Assembly: GCA_903855945.1 (NCBI GenBank)
Contig: CAIOAK010000111.1
Location: 1-41,978 of the forward strand
Length of the DNA: 41,978 nucleotides
Reading direction: 5' to 3'
From: an uncultured Anaeromyxobacter sp.
GTDB lineage: Bacteria; Myxococcota; Myxococcia; Myxococcales; Anaeromyxobacteraceae
The notes beneath the pieces are model-generated. The model was not told the DNA's origin. It saw only the letters and a list, made by a program, of their open reading frames with translations, and ran no database searches. Shown in pieces: positions 1-8,495 of the stretch. A program made the position numbers and the translations under genes. The number at the start of each line of letters is the position of its first letter. Positions within the stretch are counted from its first letter, which is position 1.

Positions 1-114
1 GAGTTTGCTGGGCTTTCGCGCGCTCCCACGGGCACGACCCGTCCGGGAGGGAGCCACCTCCCACGATCCCTCGCCCGGGAACCGGGAGTTCGGTCCCCGA
101 GGAGCCCGGCCGCC

Positions 115-897
115 CTACGAGGCCAGGCTGGCGTTGGTCCGGTCGGTGACGAACATGTGGCCGGGCGCGTGCGTGATGCAGAACGGGAGCCGGCTCGCCA
201 GCGCGGCCGCCTGCGGCGTGACCCCGCAGGCCCAGAAGACGGGAAGCTCGCCCGGGCGGATCTCCACCGGGTCGCCGTAGTCGGGGCGCAAGACGTCCTC
301 GATGCCGAGCGCCGCGGGCTCGCCCACGTGGACCGGCGCACCGTGTACCCGCTCGAACCGCCCCGTCACGCGCACCGCGAGCGGGATCAGCGAGGCCGGG
401 ATGGGGCGCATGCTCACCACGAGCGGTCCGTGGAATCGACCCGCCGGCGTGGTGGGGACCTTGGTCCGGTACATGGGGACGTTGCTGCAGGCCTCCACGT
501 GCCGGAGCGGAACCCCGGCCTCGGCCAGCGCCTCCTCGAAGGAGAAGCTGCACCCGATGAGGAATGCCACCAGATCGTCCGTCCACAGGTCGCGCACCTC
601 GGTTCGCTCCTCGGCGAGCCGTCCCTCCCGGTAGACCCGGTAGCGGGGCAGGTCGGTGCGGAGATCGGCGCCGGGCGCGCAGGCCGGCTCGACCCGCCCC
701 GCCTCCACCACCTCCACGAGCGGGCAGGGCCTGGGGTTTCGCTGGCAGAAGAGGAGGAAGTCGAAGGCCGCCTCGCGCGGAACCACCATGAGGTTGGCCT
801 GCACGAAGCCGCCGGCCATCCCGGAGGTGGGGCGGTCGAGCACCCCGCTCCGGCAGGCGTTCCGGACCTGCGCCGGCGTCATCTTCCCGTCGTCCAT
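115..897 (-). CDS. DUF1445 / D-glutamate cyclase-like hydro-lyase
   Basis: 260-aa cytosolic protein with the features of the DUF1445 (YcsI) family, often annotated as putative hydro-lyase. The mammalian relative DGLUCY converts D-glutamate to 5-oxo-D-proline; for bacterial members this is family knowledge, not proven here. Visible family signatures are [12 protein letters not shown] near residues 25-36, the [10 protein letters not shown] segment, the [13 protein letters not shown] segment, and the C-terminal [11 protein letters not shown] and [11 protein letters not shown] motifs. Length is usual for the family (about 260-270 aa). The ATG at 897 lies 14 nt after livF, so it is the last gene of the liv operon. 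B. subtilis ycsI is likewise found with pxpA/kipI/kipA homologues, which supports a role in 5-oxoproline or D-glutamate metabolism alongside the divergent pxp genes. Family assignment is firm; the reaction is inferred. Confidence 0.88.
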   Translation of the reverse strand: MDDGKMTPAQVRNACRSGVLDRPTSGMAGGFVQANLMVVPREAAFDFLLFCQRNPRPCPLVEVVEAGRVEPACAPGADLRTDLPRYRVYREGRLAEERTEVRDLWTDDLVAFLIGCSFSFEEALAEAGVPLRHVEACSNVPMYRTKVPTTPAGRFHGPLVVSMRPIPASLIPLAVRVTGRFERVHGAPVHVGEPAALGIEDVLRPDYGDPVEIRPGELPVFWACGVTPQAAALASRLPFCITHAPGHMFVTDRTNASLAS

Positions 898-911
898 CCG
901 TCCGCCCCCGA

Positions 912-1616
912 TCAGAGTCCCAGGTAGGCCTTGCGCACCAGCTCGCTGCCCAGCAGGTCGGCCGCGTTCCCCTCCGCCACCACCCGCCCGGTCTGGATGA
1001 CCGTGGCCCGGTGGGCGATGGAGAGGGCGCGCTGCACGTTCTGCTCCACGAGCAGGACGGCCACGCCGGTGCGGTTGATGGCCTGGATGGTCTCGAAGAT
1101 CCGGGCCACCAGCATGGGCGCGACGCCCCAGGACGGCTCGTCGAGGAGCAGGAGCCGCGGGCGCGACATGAGCCCGCGCCCGATGGCCAGCATCTGCTGC
1201 TCACCGCCCGACAGCGTGCCGGCGAGCTGCTGCTCCCGCTCCCGGAGGAACGGGAAGGTCTCGAGCACCATCTCGAGCGACTCGCGGATCTCCCCTTTGT
1301 CACTGCGAGTGAATGCTCCCAGCTCGAGGTTCCGCCGCACGGTGAGGCGCGGGAAGAGGTGGCGCCCCTCCGGGACGAGCGACATCCCCAGCGGCACCCG
1401 TCGATGGGCGGGCAGCCCGTGGATGGGCCGTCCGTCCAGCTCGATGCTCCCCGCGTCGATCCGGTTCAGTCCGGCGATGGCGCGCAGCACGGTGGACTTG
1501 CCTGCGCCGTTGGCTCCCACCACCGCCGCGATGGTCCCCGCCTCCACGGTGAGGCTGACCCCGTGGACCGCGGGAACCTTCCCGTAGGAGATGCGGACGT
1601 CACGGACCTGGAGCAA
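912..1616 (-). CDS. livF: LivF-like branched-chain/polar amino-acid ABC transporter ATPase
   Basis: 234-aa ABC ATPase that powers import through LivHM. Walker A is GANGAGKST near residues 34-42, the ABC signature is LSGGEQQM, and Walker B is [10 protein letters not shown], where the usual Leu of DEPSLG is Trp. The start is a TTG at 1616: a GGAGG-type ribosome site lies about 7 nt upstream, and the resulting N-terminus ([13 protein letters not shown]) begins exactly where LivF proteins do. No in-frame ATG or GTG gives a plausible alternative. The start lies 17 nt inside the end of livG, implying translational coupling. It is followed after 14 nt by the DUF1445 gene. The substrate cannot be read from this subunit; the context favours glutamate or 5-oxoproline-like compounds over leucine. 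Confidence 0.93.
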   Translation of the reverse strand: MLQVRDVRISYGKVPAVHGVSLTVEAGTIAAVVGANGAGKSTVLRAIAGLNRIDAGSIELDGRPIHGLPAHRRVPLGMSLVPEGRHLFPRLTVRRNLELGAFTRSDKGEIRESLEMVLETFPFLREREQQLAGTLSGGEQQMLAIGRGLMSRPRLLLLDEPSWGVAPMLVARIFETIQAINRTGVAVLLVEQNVQRALSIAHRATVIQTGRVVAEGNAADLLGSELVRKAYLGL

Positions 1617-2337
1617 GGTATCCCTCCCCCAGGTAGGCGCGCAGCACGACGGGGTCCACGGAGATGGCGGAGGGGGGCCCCTCGGCGATCTTGCGCCCGT
1701 TCTCGAGCACCACCATCCGGTCGGCGATGGGCATGATGCCCTCCATCACGTGCTCCACCACCACGCAGGCGATGCCCCGATCGCGGATCCGCTTCACCAG
1801 CTCCACCGCCTCGTGGACCTCGGAGGTGGTGAGCCCGGCCATCACCTCGTCGAGGAGCAGGAGCCGGGGCCCGGTGGCCAGCGCCCGGGTCAGCTCGAGC
1901 CGCTTCTGCTCGGCCACGGTGAGCTGCCCGGCCGGGTCGTTCTGACGGCGGGAGAGGCCGGTGAAGGCCAGCGTCTCGCGTGCCACCCGCGCCGCCTTCG
2001 GGACGGCGCGGTGACGGAGCATCGCACCCACCATCACGTTCTCCAGCACCGTCATGGATCGGAAGATGCGGACGATCTGGAAGGTGCGGGCCACCCCCCG
2101 GGCGGCCACCGCCTCGGGCGGCAGGCCTGCGATGGGGACGCCGTCGAGCCGGATGCTCCCCGAGGTGGGCGGGAAGAAGCCGGCCAGCGAGTTGAAGACG
2201 GTGGTCTTGCCGGCCCCGTTCGGGCCGATGAGCCCCAGGATCTCTCCTTCACGCATCGTGAATCCGACGTCCTCGTTGGCGGTGAGCCCCCCGAAGCGCT
2301 TGGTCAGCCCCTCGACCTCGAGCAGCGGCGCGGTCAC
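1600..2337 (-). CDS. livG: LivG-like branched-chain/polar amino-acid ABC transporter ATPase
   Basis: 245-aa ABC ATPase, partner of LivF. Residues 38-46 form Walker A (GPNGAGKTT); the signature region reads LTVAEQKRLELTRAL, a LivG-type variant of LSGGQ, and Walker B is LLLLDEVMAGL. The frame is open further upstream, but the gene should start at the GTG at 2337. That GTG overlaps the livM stop as GTGA, and it gives the standard LivG N-terminus (LLEVEGLTKRFGG). The upstream extension is antisense-like low-complexity Arg/Gly sequence. Operon order is livK-H-M-G-F followed by DUF1445. Confidence 0.93.
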   Translation of the reverse strand: MTAPLLEVEGLTKRFGGLTANEDVGFTMREGEILGLIGPNGAGKTTVFNSLAGFFPPTSGSIRLDGVPIAGLPPEAVAARGVARTFQIVRIFRSMTVLENVMVGAMLRHRAVPKAARVARETLAFTGLSRRQNDPAGQLTVAEQKRLELTRALATGPRLLLLDEVMAGLTTSEVHEAVELVKRIRDRGIACVVVEHVMEGIMPIADRMVVLENGRKIAEGPPSAISVDPVVLRAYLGEGYLAPGP

Positions 2338-3320
2338 GGGAACTCCGCCTCGGGCTCGGGAGGAGGGACCGCGGGGGGCGTACGGCGGGTGAAGAGCCCC
2401 ATGACCCCGGACGGCTGGTAGACCGCGATGAGGACGAGCAGCGCCCCGTGGACCACCAGGTCGGTGCCGCGACCGGTGCCCCCGAAGGCGACCCGGGTGA
2501 GCTCCTCGATGCCGGTGAAGACCACCGCGCCCAGCACCGGCCCCCACAGCGTCCCCGCCCCGCCCAGGATCGCCACCAGCGCGATCTTGATGGAGAGGGA
2601 GGTGGAGAGCATGCTGTTGGGGTCGATGAAGAGCTCCTTCTGCGCGTAGAGCGTGCCCCCCATGGCGGTGAGCCCGGCCGAGAGCATCATCGCGATCATC
2701 TTGTAGCGGGTGAGCGAGACGCCCAGGCTGCGCGCCGCGTCCGGCTCGTCCTTGATGGCCCGCAGGTAGTAGCCCACGTGGCTGCGGTTCACGAGCCAGT
2801 TGACACCCACGGTGAGGAGGAGGAGCCCCAGCGCGATGTAGTAGTAGGGCAGCTTGGAGCGGTTGAAGACGAAGCCCCAGAAGCCGGTCTCGCCGAGCGG
2901 CAGGGTGAATCCCACCGCCCCGCCCAGCGCGTCCGACCCGTTCACCACCGCCTGCACGATCTCCCCCACGGCGATGGTGGCCATGGCGAAGTAGTGCCCC
3001 TTGAGCCGGAAGCAGGGCGTCCCCACCAGCACGCCGAGGCCGGCGGCGCAGACGGCGCCCGCGCCCATTCCCAGCCAGGGCGAGATGCCCAGCTTCATGG
3101 AAAGGATGGTGGAGACGTAGGCGCCCGCGCCGAAGAAGGCGGCGTGGCCGAGCGACACCTGCCCCGCGTAGCCGCCCAGGATGTTCCAGGCCACGCCCAG
3201 CTGGGCGGTCATCAACATGAGGATGGCGGTGTTCTGCCAGGTGACCCGGGTGGCGAGGAGCGGGAAGGCCAGCGCCGCGGCCAGCCCCCCGAGCGCCAGC
3301 GCGGTGGATCCGCGCCTCAC
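2334..3320 (-). CDS. livM: LivM-like ABC transporter permease
   Basis: 328-aa inner-membrane permease with about 8-10 hydrophobic helices. Recognisable LivM segments are GYAGQVSLGHAAFFGAGAY, RLKGHYFAMATIAVGE and AILGGAGTLWGPVLGA. The start chosen is GTG at 3320, overlapping the livH stop as GTGA, which fits the usual LivM length. The reading frame stays open for a further 700 codons upstream, but that part is Arg/His/Pro-rich out-of-frame translation of livH and livK. The C-terminus has a short Pro/Glu-rich tail. Forms the translocation pore with LivH. Confidence 0.93.
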   Translation of the reverse strand: MRRGSTALALGGLAAALAFPLLATRVTWQNTAILMLMTAQLGVAWNILGGYAGQVSLGHAAFFGAGAYVSTILSMKLGISPWLGMGAGAVCAAGLGVLVGTPCFRLKGHYFAMATIAVGEIVQAVVNGSDALGGAVGFTLPLGETGFWGFVFNRSKLPYYYIALGLLLLTVGVNWLVNRSHVGYYLRAIKDEPDAARSLGVSLTRYKMIAMMLSAGLTAMGGTLYAQKELFIDPNSMLSTSLSIKIALVAILGGAGTLWGPVLGAVVFTGIEELTRVAFGGTGRGTDLVVHGALLVLIAVYQPSGVMGLFTRRTPPAVPPPEPEAEFP

Positions 3321-4183
3321 GCCTTCCCCATGAGCCCCTGCGGGCGGAACCAGACCACCAGCAGGTAGAGCGAGAGGACGAGCACCATCTTGTAGGCCGG
3401 ATCCCACAGGAAGCCGCCCATGACCTCGACGACGCCCACCAGGATGCCGGCCCAGAAGGCCCCCACCACGCTGCCGAACCCGCCCAGCGCCACCAGCACG
3501 AAGGCCACCAGGATGAAGGTGGAGCCCACCTCCGGGAAGATGGGATAGCAGGTGGCGAGGAGCGCCCCGGCCACGCCCGCGCAGGCGGCGCCGATCCCCC
3601 AGGCCAGCGCGAACATCCGCTGCGCGTCGATGCCCATGAGGGCGGCGGCCTCCTTGTCGGCCGCCGTGGCCTCGAGGGCCGCGCCCAGCCGGGTGTAGCG
3701 GAGGAAGGCCCAGACCGCTGCGGTGGTGACGACCGCCCCGGCCGCCGCGACCACCTGGGGAAGCCCGAACTGCAGTCCCCCCAGCACCACCTTCCCGGCC
3801 ACGATGGTGTGGTCCACCGAGCGGAAGTCGGGCTTCCACAGGTACTGGGCCAGGCCGCGGAACAGGATCATGAGCCCGAAGGTGGCGAAGATCTGGGAGA
3901 GCATCGGCGCGTCGGTGATGCGCCGGATCACCAGCTTGTACACGACCACACCGAAGGCGAAGAGGAGCAGCGCGGTGAGGGGCAGCGTGACGATGGGGTC
4001 GAGCTTCCAGAAGGCGAAGCCCCAGAAGGCTGCGTACATCCCGAACATCAGGAACTCGCCGTGGGCGAAGTTCACGATGTCCATGACGCCGAAGATGAGG
4101 GTGAGCCCGATGGCGACGAGCGCGTAGACCAGCCCGATGAGGATGCCGGACAGCAGCGTCTGCAGCAGGAGTTCTACCGTCAC
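3317..4183 (-). CDS. livH: LivH-like ABC transporter permease
   Basis: 288-aa inner-membrane permease. The N-terminal LTLIFGVMDIVNFAHGEF segment is diagnostic for LivH, and several membrane spans follow, including VALGGFGSVVGAFWAGIL near the C-terminus. It starts at GTG 4183, 21 nt after the livK stop, and overlaps livM by 4 nt. Length matches the family (about 290 aa). It pairs with LivM to form the channel of the importer. Confidence 0.93.
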   Translation of the reverse strand: MTVELLLQTLLSGILIGLVYALVAIGLTLIFGVMDIVNFAHGEFLMFGMYAAFWGFAFWKLDPIVTLPLTALLLFAFGVVVYKLVIRRITDAPMLSQIFATFGLMILFRGLAQYLWKPDFRSVDHTIVAGKVVLGGLQFGLPQVVAAAGAVVTTAAVWAFLRYTRLGAALEATAADKEAAALMGIDAQRMFALAWGIGAACAGVAGALLATCYPIFPEVGSTFILVAFVLVALGGFGSVVGAFWAGILVGVVEVMGGFLWDPAYKMVLVLSLYLLVVWFRPQGLMGKA

Positions 4184-4204
4184 GGCGTGCGGCGCGGCGA
4201 CCGG

Positions 4205-5458
4205 CTAGCGCTTGTCCCAGGCCGGCATCGGCCAGATGACGTCCTTCGAGGCGAGGTCGAAGGGCCAGACGGTGGCGTACTTGCCGTCCTGCACCTGCAC
4301 GATGATGCCGGCCCCCTTGGTGTTCTGGCCGGTGGCGTCGTACTGGATCCCGCCCCAGGGCATGATGAGGTCGGCGCCGGGGATGTTGGTCTCCTGCAGC
4401 GCCTTCTGGATGGCCTCGGGCTTCGTGGAGCCGGCCCGGTTGATGGCGTCGGCGAGGGCGAAGACGCCGGTGAAGGCGCGCGCCGAGTTGCCGTTGAAGT
4501 TCACGCCGTGGCGGGCCTGGAGGAGCGCGTTGGCCTTCGCGATGACGGGCTTCTTCACCCCCAGGTCGAGCGCCCAGACCTCGCGGGAGATGACGTAGTT
4601 GCCGTCCTTGCCCATGGTCTTCAGGAACTCGGAGTCGTTGAAGCCGGCGTTGTTGGCGAGGAGCGCCGTGGGCAGGAAGCCCAGGTCCTTGTAGGTCTTC
4701 ATCGAGAGGATGGCGTCGCCCAGGTAGGAGGACTGCATGACGATGTCGGGGCGGGAGGCCTTGAGCTTCTGGACCTCGCTGGTGAGCTGGGTGCCCTTGG
4801 GCGGGTAGAGGACCTTCTCCACCACCTCGTACCCGTTCTCCTTCGCGTAGCGCTCCTGGAGCTTCGCCGCGCCGGTGCCGAACTCGGTGTTCTCGGCGAA
4901 GATGGCGATGCGCTTCACCTGGATGCCCTTCTTGGCCTTCAGGTCCCGGAGGAACTCGAAGGCGTTCTGGACGAAGAGCTCGTCGTGCGGCGTGGTGCGG
5001 AAGAACCACTTGAAGCCGCGCTGGGTGAGGGCCGGCGAGGAGGAGTCGGCGTTCAGGAAGGGGACGCCGTTGCGCTCGGCCACCTGGCTGGCGGTGGTGG
5101 TCACGGTGCTGAAGTAGGCGCCCTGGATGGCCGCGACCTTGTGCTCGGTGATGAGCCGCTCGGCCTCGCTGGCGCCCACCTGCGGGTTGCCCTGGTGGTC
5201 CACGAAGATGAGCTTGATCTTGGCCCCCTTCAGGCCGGGGAGGCCGCCCGCGCCGGCCAGCGGCAGGCCGAGCGACTTGTCGGTCCCGTTGATGAGGTCG
5301 GCCGCCAGCTGGGCGGCGTTCTTGAGCTCGATCCCGGTGGAGGCGGCGGCGCCGGTGAGCGGGTAGATGACGCCGATGCGGATCTCCTCCTGCGCCGAGG
5401 CGCGGACGGAGAGGAGCAGTGCGGCGAGAAGGGCCAGCGTGCGGAGGGGGCTCGTCAT
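4205..5458 (-). CDS. LivK-type periplasmic substrate-binding protein
   Basis: 417-aa exported receptor of the ABC importer (type I periplasmic binding fold, LivK/Peripla_BP_6). Residues 1-23 are a signal peptide ending ASA-Q, followed by IRIGVIYPLTGAAASTG, the hallmark first strand of the family. Further family features are the DHQGNPQVGASEAERLI segment and the GAYFSTVTTTASQVAERNGV segment lining the first lobe. It is the first gene of the minus-strand operon, with its promoter in the region shared with the MarR-like regulator. It is longer than E. coli LivK, as many soil-bacterial members are. Ligand unknown; genes for 5-oxoproline hydrolysis face it across the promoter, so 5-oxoproline, D-glutamate or a related acid is the best inference. 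Confidence 0.9.
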   Translation of the reverse strand: MTSPLRTLALLAALLLSVRASAQEEIRIGVIYPLTGAAASTGIELKNAAQLAADLINGTDKSLGLPLAGAGGLPGLKGAKIKLIFVDHQGNPQVGASEAERLITEHKVAAIQGAYFSTVTTTASQVAERNGVPFLNADSSSPALTQRGFKWFFRTTPHDELFVQNAFEFLRDLKAKKGIQVKRIAIFAENTEFGTGAAKLQERYAKENGYEVVEKVLYPPKGTQLTSEVQKLKASRPDIVMQSSYLGDAILSMKTYKDLGFLPTALLANNAGFNDSEFLKTMGKDGNYVISREVWALDLGVKKPVIAKANALLQARHGVNFNGNSARAFTGVFALADAINRAGSTKPEAIQKALQETNIPGADLIMPWGGIQYDATGQNTKGAGIIVQVQDGKYATVWPFDLASKDVIWPMPAWDKR

Positions 5459-5506
5459 GTGCGGCGACCTCGGGCTCGGGGAGGACCGGACGATACCGCC
5501 GCCCGT

Positions 5507-5534
5507 TTGACGCCGTCAACGGTATCGCGATAAT
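5507..5534 (+). promoter_or_regulatory. Sigma-70-type promoter of the regulator-pxp operon
   Basis: A -35 element TTGACG (5507-5512) and a -10 element GATAAT (5529-5534) are separated by 16 nt. Each matches the consensus at 5 of 6 positions, unusually good for this GC-rich DNA. Transcription would begin near 5541, upstream of the ATG at 5578, with a GAGG-type ribosome site at 5567-5570. On the opposite strand a perfect TTGACA lies at 5552-5547 and may be the -35 of livK, but I see no convincing -10 for it. Confidence 0.6.
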
Positions 5535-5565
5535 TTATCGACGTTTTGTCAACACGTTGCGTCAA
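5507..5565. promoter_or_regulatory. Candidate operators in the livK/regulator divergent promoter
   Basis: Two perfect palindromes overlap the promoter elements: TTGAC-gcc-GTCAA at 5507-5519 (over the -35) and CGATAA-t-TTATCG at 5528-5540 (over the -10). Two further GTCAA half-sites occur at 5548-5552 and 5561-5565. This is the arrangement expected for repression by the adjacent MarR-like protein, which would control both divergent operons at once. Protein binding is inferred. Confidence 0.5.
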
Positions 5566-5577
5566 TGAGGATGGTCC

Positions 5578-6171
5578 ATGAGCTCCCGCCGAAAGCCGGA
5601 TGCGGCGCGCCGCCGGGCGCCCGCCGACCGACCGCTCTTCGTGACCTCGTCCCACCTGGCGGTCTCCTACCCGGAGCTCTCCGAGTTCGAGTTCGGCCTC
5701 ATCGTGGCCTGGAACGCCTTCGAGCGGTGGGTGGCCCGCTGCATGGCCGCGGCCGCCGACGGGAAGCACGAGCTGGCCCCGGTGGACGTCCTCGTGCTCC
5801 ACCACGTCCACCACCGGCGCACCGCCAAGCGGATCGGCGACGTCTGCTTCGTCCTCCACATCGAGGACACCCACGTGGTCTCCTACTCGCTGAAGAAGCT
5901 CTCCGCGGCCGGCCTGGTTCACGGGGAGCGCAAGGGCAAGGAGGTCTTCTTCTCCACCACCGAGGCCGGCGCCCGGCTGTGCATGCGGTACAAGCAGGTG
6001 CGCGACGCCTGCCTGCTTCCCGGGTTCACCAAGGGGGACGAGGAGGCGGCCCGCCTGTCCGGCATCGCCCGCTTCCTGCGCGGGCAGGCCGGCAGCTACG
6101 ACCAGGCCTCCCGCGTGGCCACGGTGAGCCAGGGGGAAGGCTCCGGCATCTCCGGAGACGATCCGGGTTGA
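5578..6171 (+). CDS. MarR-like winged-helix transcriptional regulator
   Basis: 197-aa predicted DNA-binding protein. A helical N-terminal part (residues 20-60, SELSEFEFGLIVAWNAFERW-like) precedes a winged helix at about 70-135: RRTAKRIGDVCF, then DTHVVSYSLKKLSAAGLV as recognition region, then GKEVFFSTTEAGARLC as the wing. The ATG at 5578 is preferred because the frame starting at 5565 is a different, Arg/Pro-rich reading. It is 7 nt upstream of pxpB and divergent from livK, so it is the likely local regulator of uptake and 5-oxoprolinase genes. In the B. subtilis kip locus the regulator KipR is IclR-type, so this one is not an orthologue. The tail (residues 165-197) looks disordered. Confidence 0.8.
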   Translation: MSSRRKPDAARRRAPADRPLFVTSSHLAVSYPELSEFEFGLIVAWNAFERWVARCMAAAADGKHELAPVDVLVLHHVHHRRTAKRIGDVCFVLHIEDTHVVSYSLKKLSAAGLVHGERKGKEVFFSTTEAGARLCMRYKQVRDACLLPGFTKGDEEAARLSGIARFLRGQAGSYDQASRVATVSQGEGSGISGDDPG

Positions 6172-6178
6172 GGCGCCC

Positions 6179-6844
6179 ATGCGGATCCTGACGCAGGGCG
6201 AGGGAGGGCTCGTGGTCGAGCTCGGCGAGGGGATCGACCCCGCCGTGAACGCGCGGGTCCACCTCCTCTCCCGGGCCATCGCCTCGCGGCTGGCCGGCGA
6301 GGTGGAGGAGCTCGTGCCGAGCTACCGCTCGCTCCTCGTCCTCCACGACCCGGTGCGGGTCCCGCGCGAGCGGCTCGTCGAGGAGGTGCTCGCCATCGCC
6401 CGGGAGGTGGAGGCCACGGTGGCGCCTCCGCCGCGGCGCGTGGTCCAGATCCCCACCCGGTACGGGGGAATCCACGGCCCCGACCTGGCCGACGTGGCCC
6501 GGCTCACCGGCCTGTCCGAGGAGGAGGTGGTGCGGCGCCACGCCGCGCCCGTCTACCAGGTCCTCTTCCTGGGTTTCACCCCCGGTTTCCCCTACCTCGG
6601 TGGGCTCGACCCCACGCTCGCGACGCCGCGCCTCGACACCCCGCGAACCCGCCTTCCCGCCGGCAGCGTCGCCATCGGCGGGGCGCAGACCGGGATCTAC
6701 CCGGTGGAGAGCCCCGGGGGCTGGCGCATCGTGGGGCGGACGGCGCTCCGCCTCTTCGATCCGCACCGGGAGAACCCGTTCCTGCTCGCGCCCGGGGATG
6801 GCCTTCGCTTCGTCCCCGTGGAGGAGCTGGAGGTGGAAGGGTGA
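6179..6844 (+). CDS. pxpB: 5-oxoprolinase subunit B (KipI-like)
   Basis: 221-aa subunit of ATP-dependent 5-oxoprolinase PxpABC, which opens 5-oxo-L-proline to L-glutamate in the cytosol. Typical segments are GEGGLVVELGEGIDPAVNAR at the N-terminus, EELVPSYRSLLVLHDP, LFLGFTPGFPYLGGLDP, and PAGSVAIGGAQTGIYP near the C-terminus. Length matches KipI/PxpB. The ATG at 6179 follows the regulator stop by 7 nt. The stop overlaps the pxpC GTG by 4 nt, which agrees with the tight B-C complex known for the family. Confidence 0.93.
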   Translation: MRILTQGEGGLVVELGEGIDPAVNARVHLLSRAIASRLAGEVEELVPSYRSLLVLHDPVRVPRERLVEEVLAIAREVEATVAPPPRRVVQIPTRYGGIHGPDLADVARLTGLSEEEVVRRHAAPVYQVLFLGFTPGFPYLGGLDPTLATPRLDTPRTRLPAGSVAIGGAQTGIYPVESPGGWRIVGRTALRLFDPHRENPFLLAPGDGLRFVPVEELEVEG

Positions 6845-7767
6845 TCGAGGTGCTGAAGCCCGGCCTGCTCACGACGGTGCAGGACGCCGGGCGTCCGGGT
6901 CACCGCGCCTCCGGCATGCCCGTGGCCGGCGCCGCCGATCGGCAGGCGCTCCGGGCGGCCAACCTGCTCGCCGGCAACGAGCCGGGCGCGGCGGCGCTCG
7001 AGCTCACGCTCCTCGGGGGAACCTTCCTTTTCGACGAGGAAGGCATCGCAGCGCTCGCCGGAGCGAACATGGCCGCCACGCTCGACGGGGCGCCTGTTTC
7101 CACAGGGGTTCCGTTCCGGGTGGCGGCGGGCGCGACGCTCGTGCTCCAGGGCGCCGCGCGCGGCATGCGCGCCTACCTCGCGGTCCGTGGAGGCATCGCG
7201 GTTCCGCCGCTCCTGGGGAGCCGCTCCACCTACCTCCGGGCATGCTTCGGCGGCTTCGAGGGGCGCGCGCTCCGTGCGGGGGACCGGTTGCCCGTGGGTG
7301 GAGCCGCCGGCGCGCCCCGGACCTTCACGCCGGCGGAGTGCGCCCTGCCTCCCCTGCCCTACCCCGGCGATGCCGTGACGCTCCGTGTGATCCTCGGCCC
7401 CCAGGACGACCGGGTCGATCCGGAGGGGATGGAGACGCTCCTGGCCACCCGATGGAACGTGACGCCCCAGAACGACCGGATGGGCTACCGGCTCGACGGC
7501 CCTCCGGTGCGCCTGCGCGGCGGGGCCGACATCGTCACCGACGCGGTCGTGCCCGGGGCGGTGCAGGTGGCGGGCGACGGGAAGCCGATGGTGCTGCTGG
7601 TGGATTGCCAGACCACGGGGGGATACGTGAAGCCCTTCACGGTGATCGGTCCCGACCTGCGGCGGATGGCGCAGGCCCGCGCGGGGGACGCCGTCCGGTT
7701 CAAGCCCTGCACCCAGGACGAGGCGACCGCCGCGCTCGCCGAGGAGAGACGATGGCCATCGACCTGA
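6841..7767 (+). CDS. pxpC: 5-oxoprolinase subunit C (KipA-like, biotin-dependent carboxylase-like fold)
   Basis: 308-aa partner of PxpB. Family hallmarks are VLKPGLLTTVQDAGRPGHR at residues 3-21, VAGAADRQALRAANLLAGN, AYLAVRGGIAVPPLLGSRST, and the C-terminal VQTT-like block (LLVDCQTTGGYVKPFTVI). It starts at GTG 6841 in a GTGA overlap with pxpB. pxpA begins 16 nt before its stop, so B, C and A are translationally coupled. Urea-amidolyase proteins share this fold, but the stand-alone B and C pair next to pxpA identifies it as 5-oxoprolinase. Confidence 0.93.
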   Translation: MIEVLKPGLLTTVQDAGRPGHRASGMPVAGAADRQALRAANLLAGNEPGAAALELTLLGGTFLFDEEGIAALAGANMAATLDGAPVSTGVPFRVAAGATLVLQGAARGMRAYLAVRGGIAVPPLLGSRSTYLRACFGGFEGRALRAGDRLPVGGAAGAPRTFTPAECALPPLPYPGDAVTLRVILGPQDDRVDPEGMETLLATRWNVTPQNDRMGYRLDGPPVRLRGGADIVTDAVVPGAVQVAGDGKPMVLLVDCQTTGGYVKPFTVIGPDLRRMAQARAGDAVRFKPCTQDEATAALAEERRWPST

Positions 7768-8495
7768 ACTGCGACATGGGGGAAGGGGCCGGCGAGGACG
7801 CCGGCATCCTCCCGTTCGTCTCCTCCGTCAACGTGGCGTGCGGCTTCCACGCCGGCGATCCCACGACCATCCGGGAGACCATCCGGCTGGCGGCGCGCCA
7901 TGGCGTGGCGGTCGGGGCGCACCCCTCCTACCCGGACCGGGCCGGATTCGGGCGGCTGGCGATGGACCGTCCCGCCGACCGGGTGAGGGACGACGTGCTC
8001 TACCAGGTGGCCGCCCTGCGGGGCTTCTGCGCCGCCGAGGGCGTTCGTCTGGTCCACGTGAAGCCCCACGGGGCGCTCTACAACGCCGCCGCGCAGGATC
8101 CGGCGCTGGCCCGGGCCATCGCCACCGCCGTCCGCGAGGTGGACCCGGAGCTCGTCCTGGTCTGCCTGGCCGGGTCGCCCATGGTGGGCGTGGTGCGCTC
8201 CCTCGGGCTGCGCTGCGCCGAGGAGGCCTTCGCCGACCGTGGGTACACTCCGGGTGGAACGCTCGTGCCGCGCGGGGCTCCGGGCGCGCTCATCGAGGAC
8301 CCCGGGTCGGTGGCGGAGCGCGTGGCCGGGCTGGCGCGCGACGGGCGCCTCACCGCCGTGGACGGCCGGCCGGTGGCCGTCGCCGCGGACACCGTCTGCC
8401 TCCACGGGGACACGCCGGGCGCGGCGGCCCTGGCTCGGGCCATCCGGGAGCGGCTCGCCCGCGAGGGGATCGAGGTGCGGGCCCTGACGGGGTAG
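7752..8495 (+). CDS. pxpA: 5-oxoprolinase subunit A (LamB/YcsF family)
   Basis: 247-aa catalytic-fold subunit of 5-oxoprolinase. LamB/YcsF signatures are all present: DLNCDMGEG at residues 4-12, NVACGFHAGDP, GAHPSYPDRAGFGR, VKPHGALYN, FADRGYTPGGTLVPRG, and CLHGDTPGA near the C-terminus. The ATG at 7752 gives the canonical N-terminus and lies inside the end of pxpC. The frame is open far upstream, but that translation is Arg-rich noise. Last gene of the regulator-pxpBCA operon; it converges on the lipoprotein gene. Confidence 0.94.
   Translation: MAIDLNCDMGEGAGEDAGILPFVSSVNVACGFHAGDPTTIRETIRLAARHGVAVGAHPSYPDRAGFGRLAMDRPADRVRDDVLYQVAALRGFCAAEGVRLVHVKPHGALYNAAAQDPALARAIATAVREVDPELVLVCLAGSPMVGVVRSLGLRCAEEAFADRGYTPGGTLVPRGAPGALIEDPGSVAERVAGLARDGRLTAVDGRPVAVAADTVCLHGDTPGAAALARAIRERLAREGIEVRALTG

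Noticed and set aside
28-42. Hairpin ACGGG/CCCGT as terminator of the liv operon
   Set aside because: Short stem, no U-tract; too weak to list.
5-280. Open frame of 91 codons at the left end, plus strand
   Set aside because: Arg/Pro/Ala-rich translation antisense to the end of the DUF1445 gene, with no domain or ribosome site; a by-product of high GC.
2334-5519. 1061-codon open frame covering livM, livH and livK
   Set aside because: Only the part from 3320 down is LivM; the rest is out-of-frame translation of livH and livK, rich in Arg, His and Pro.
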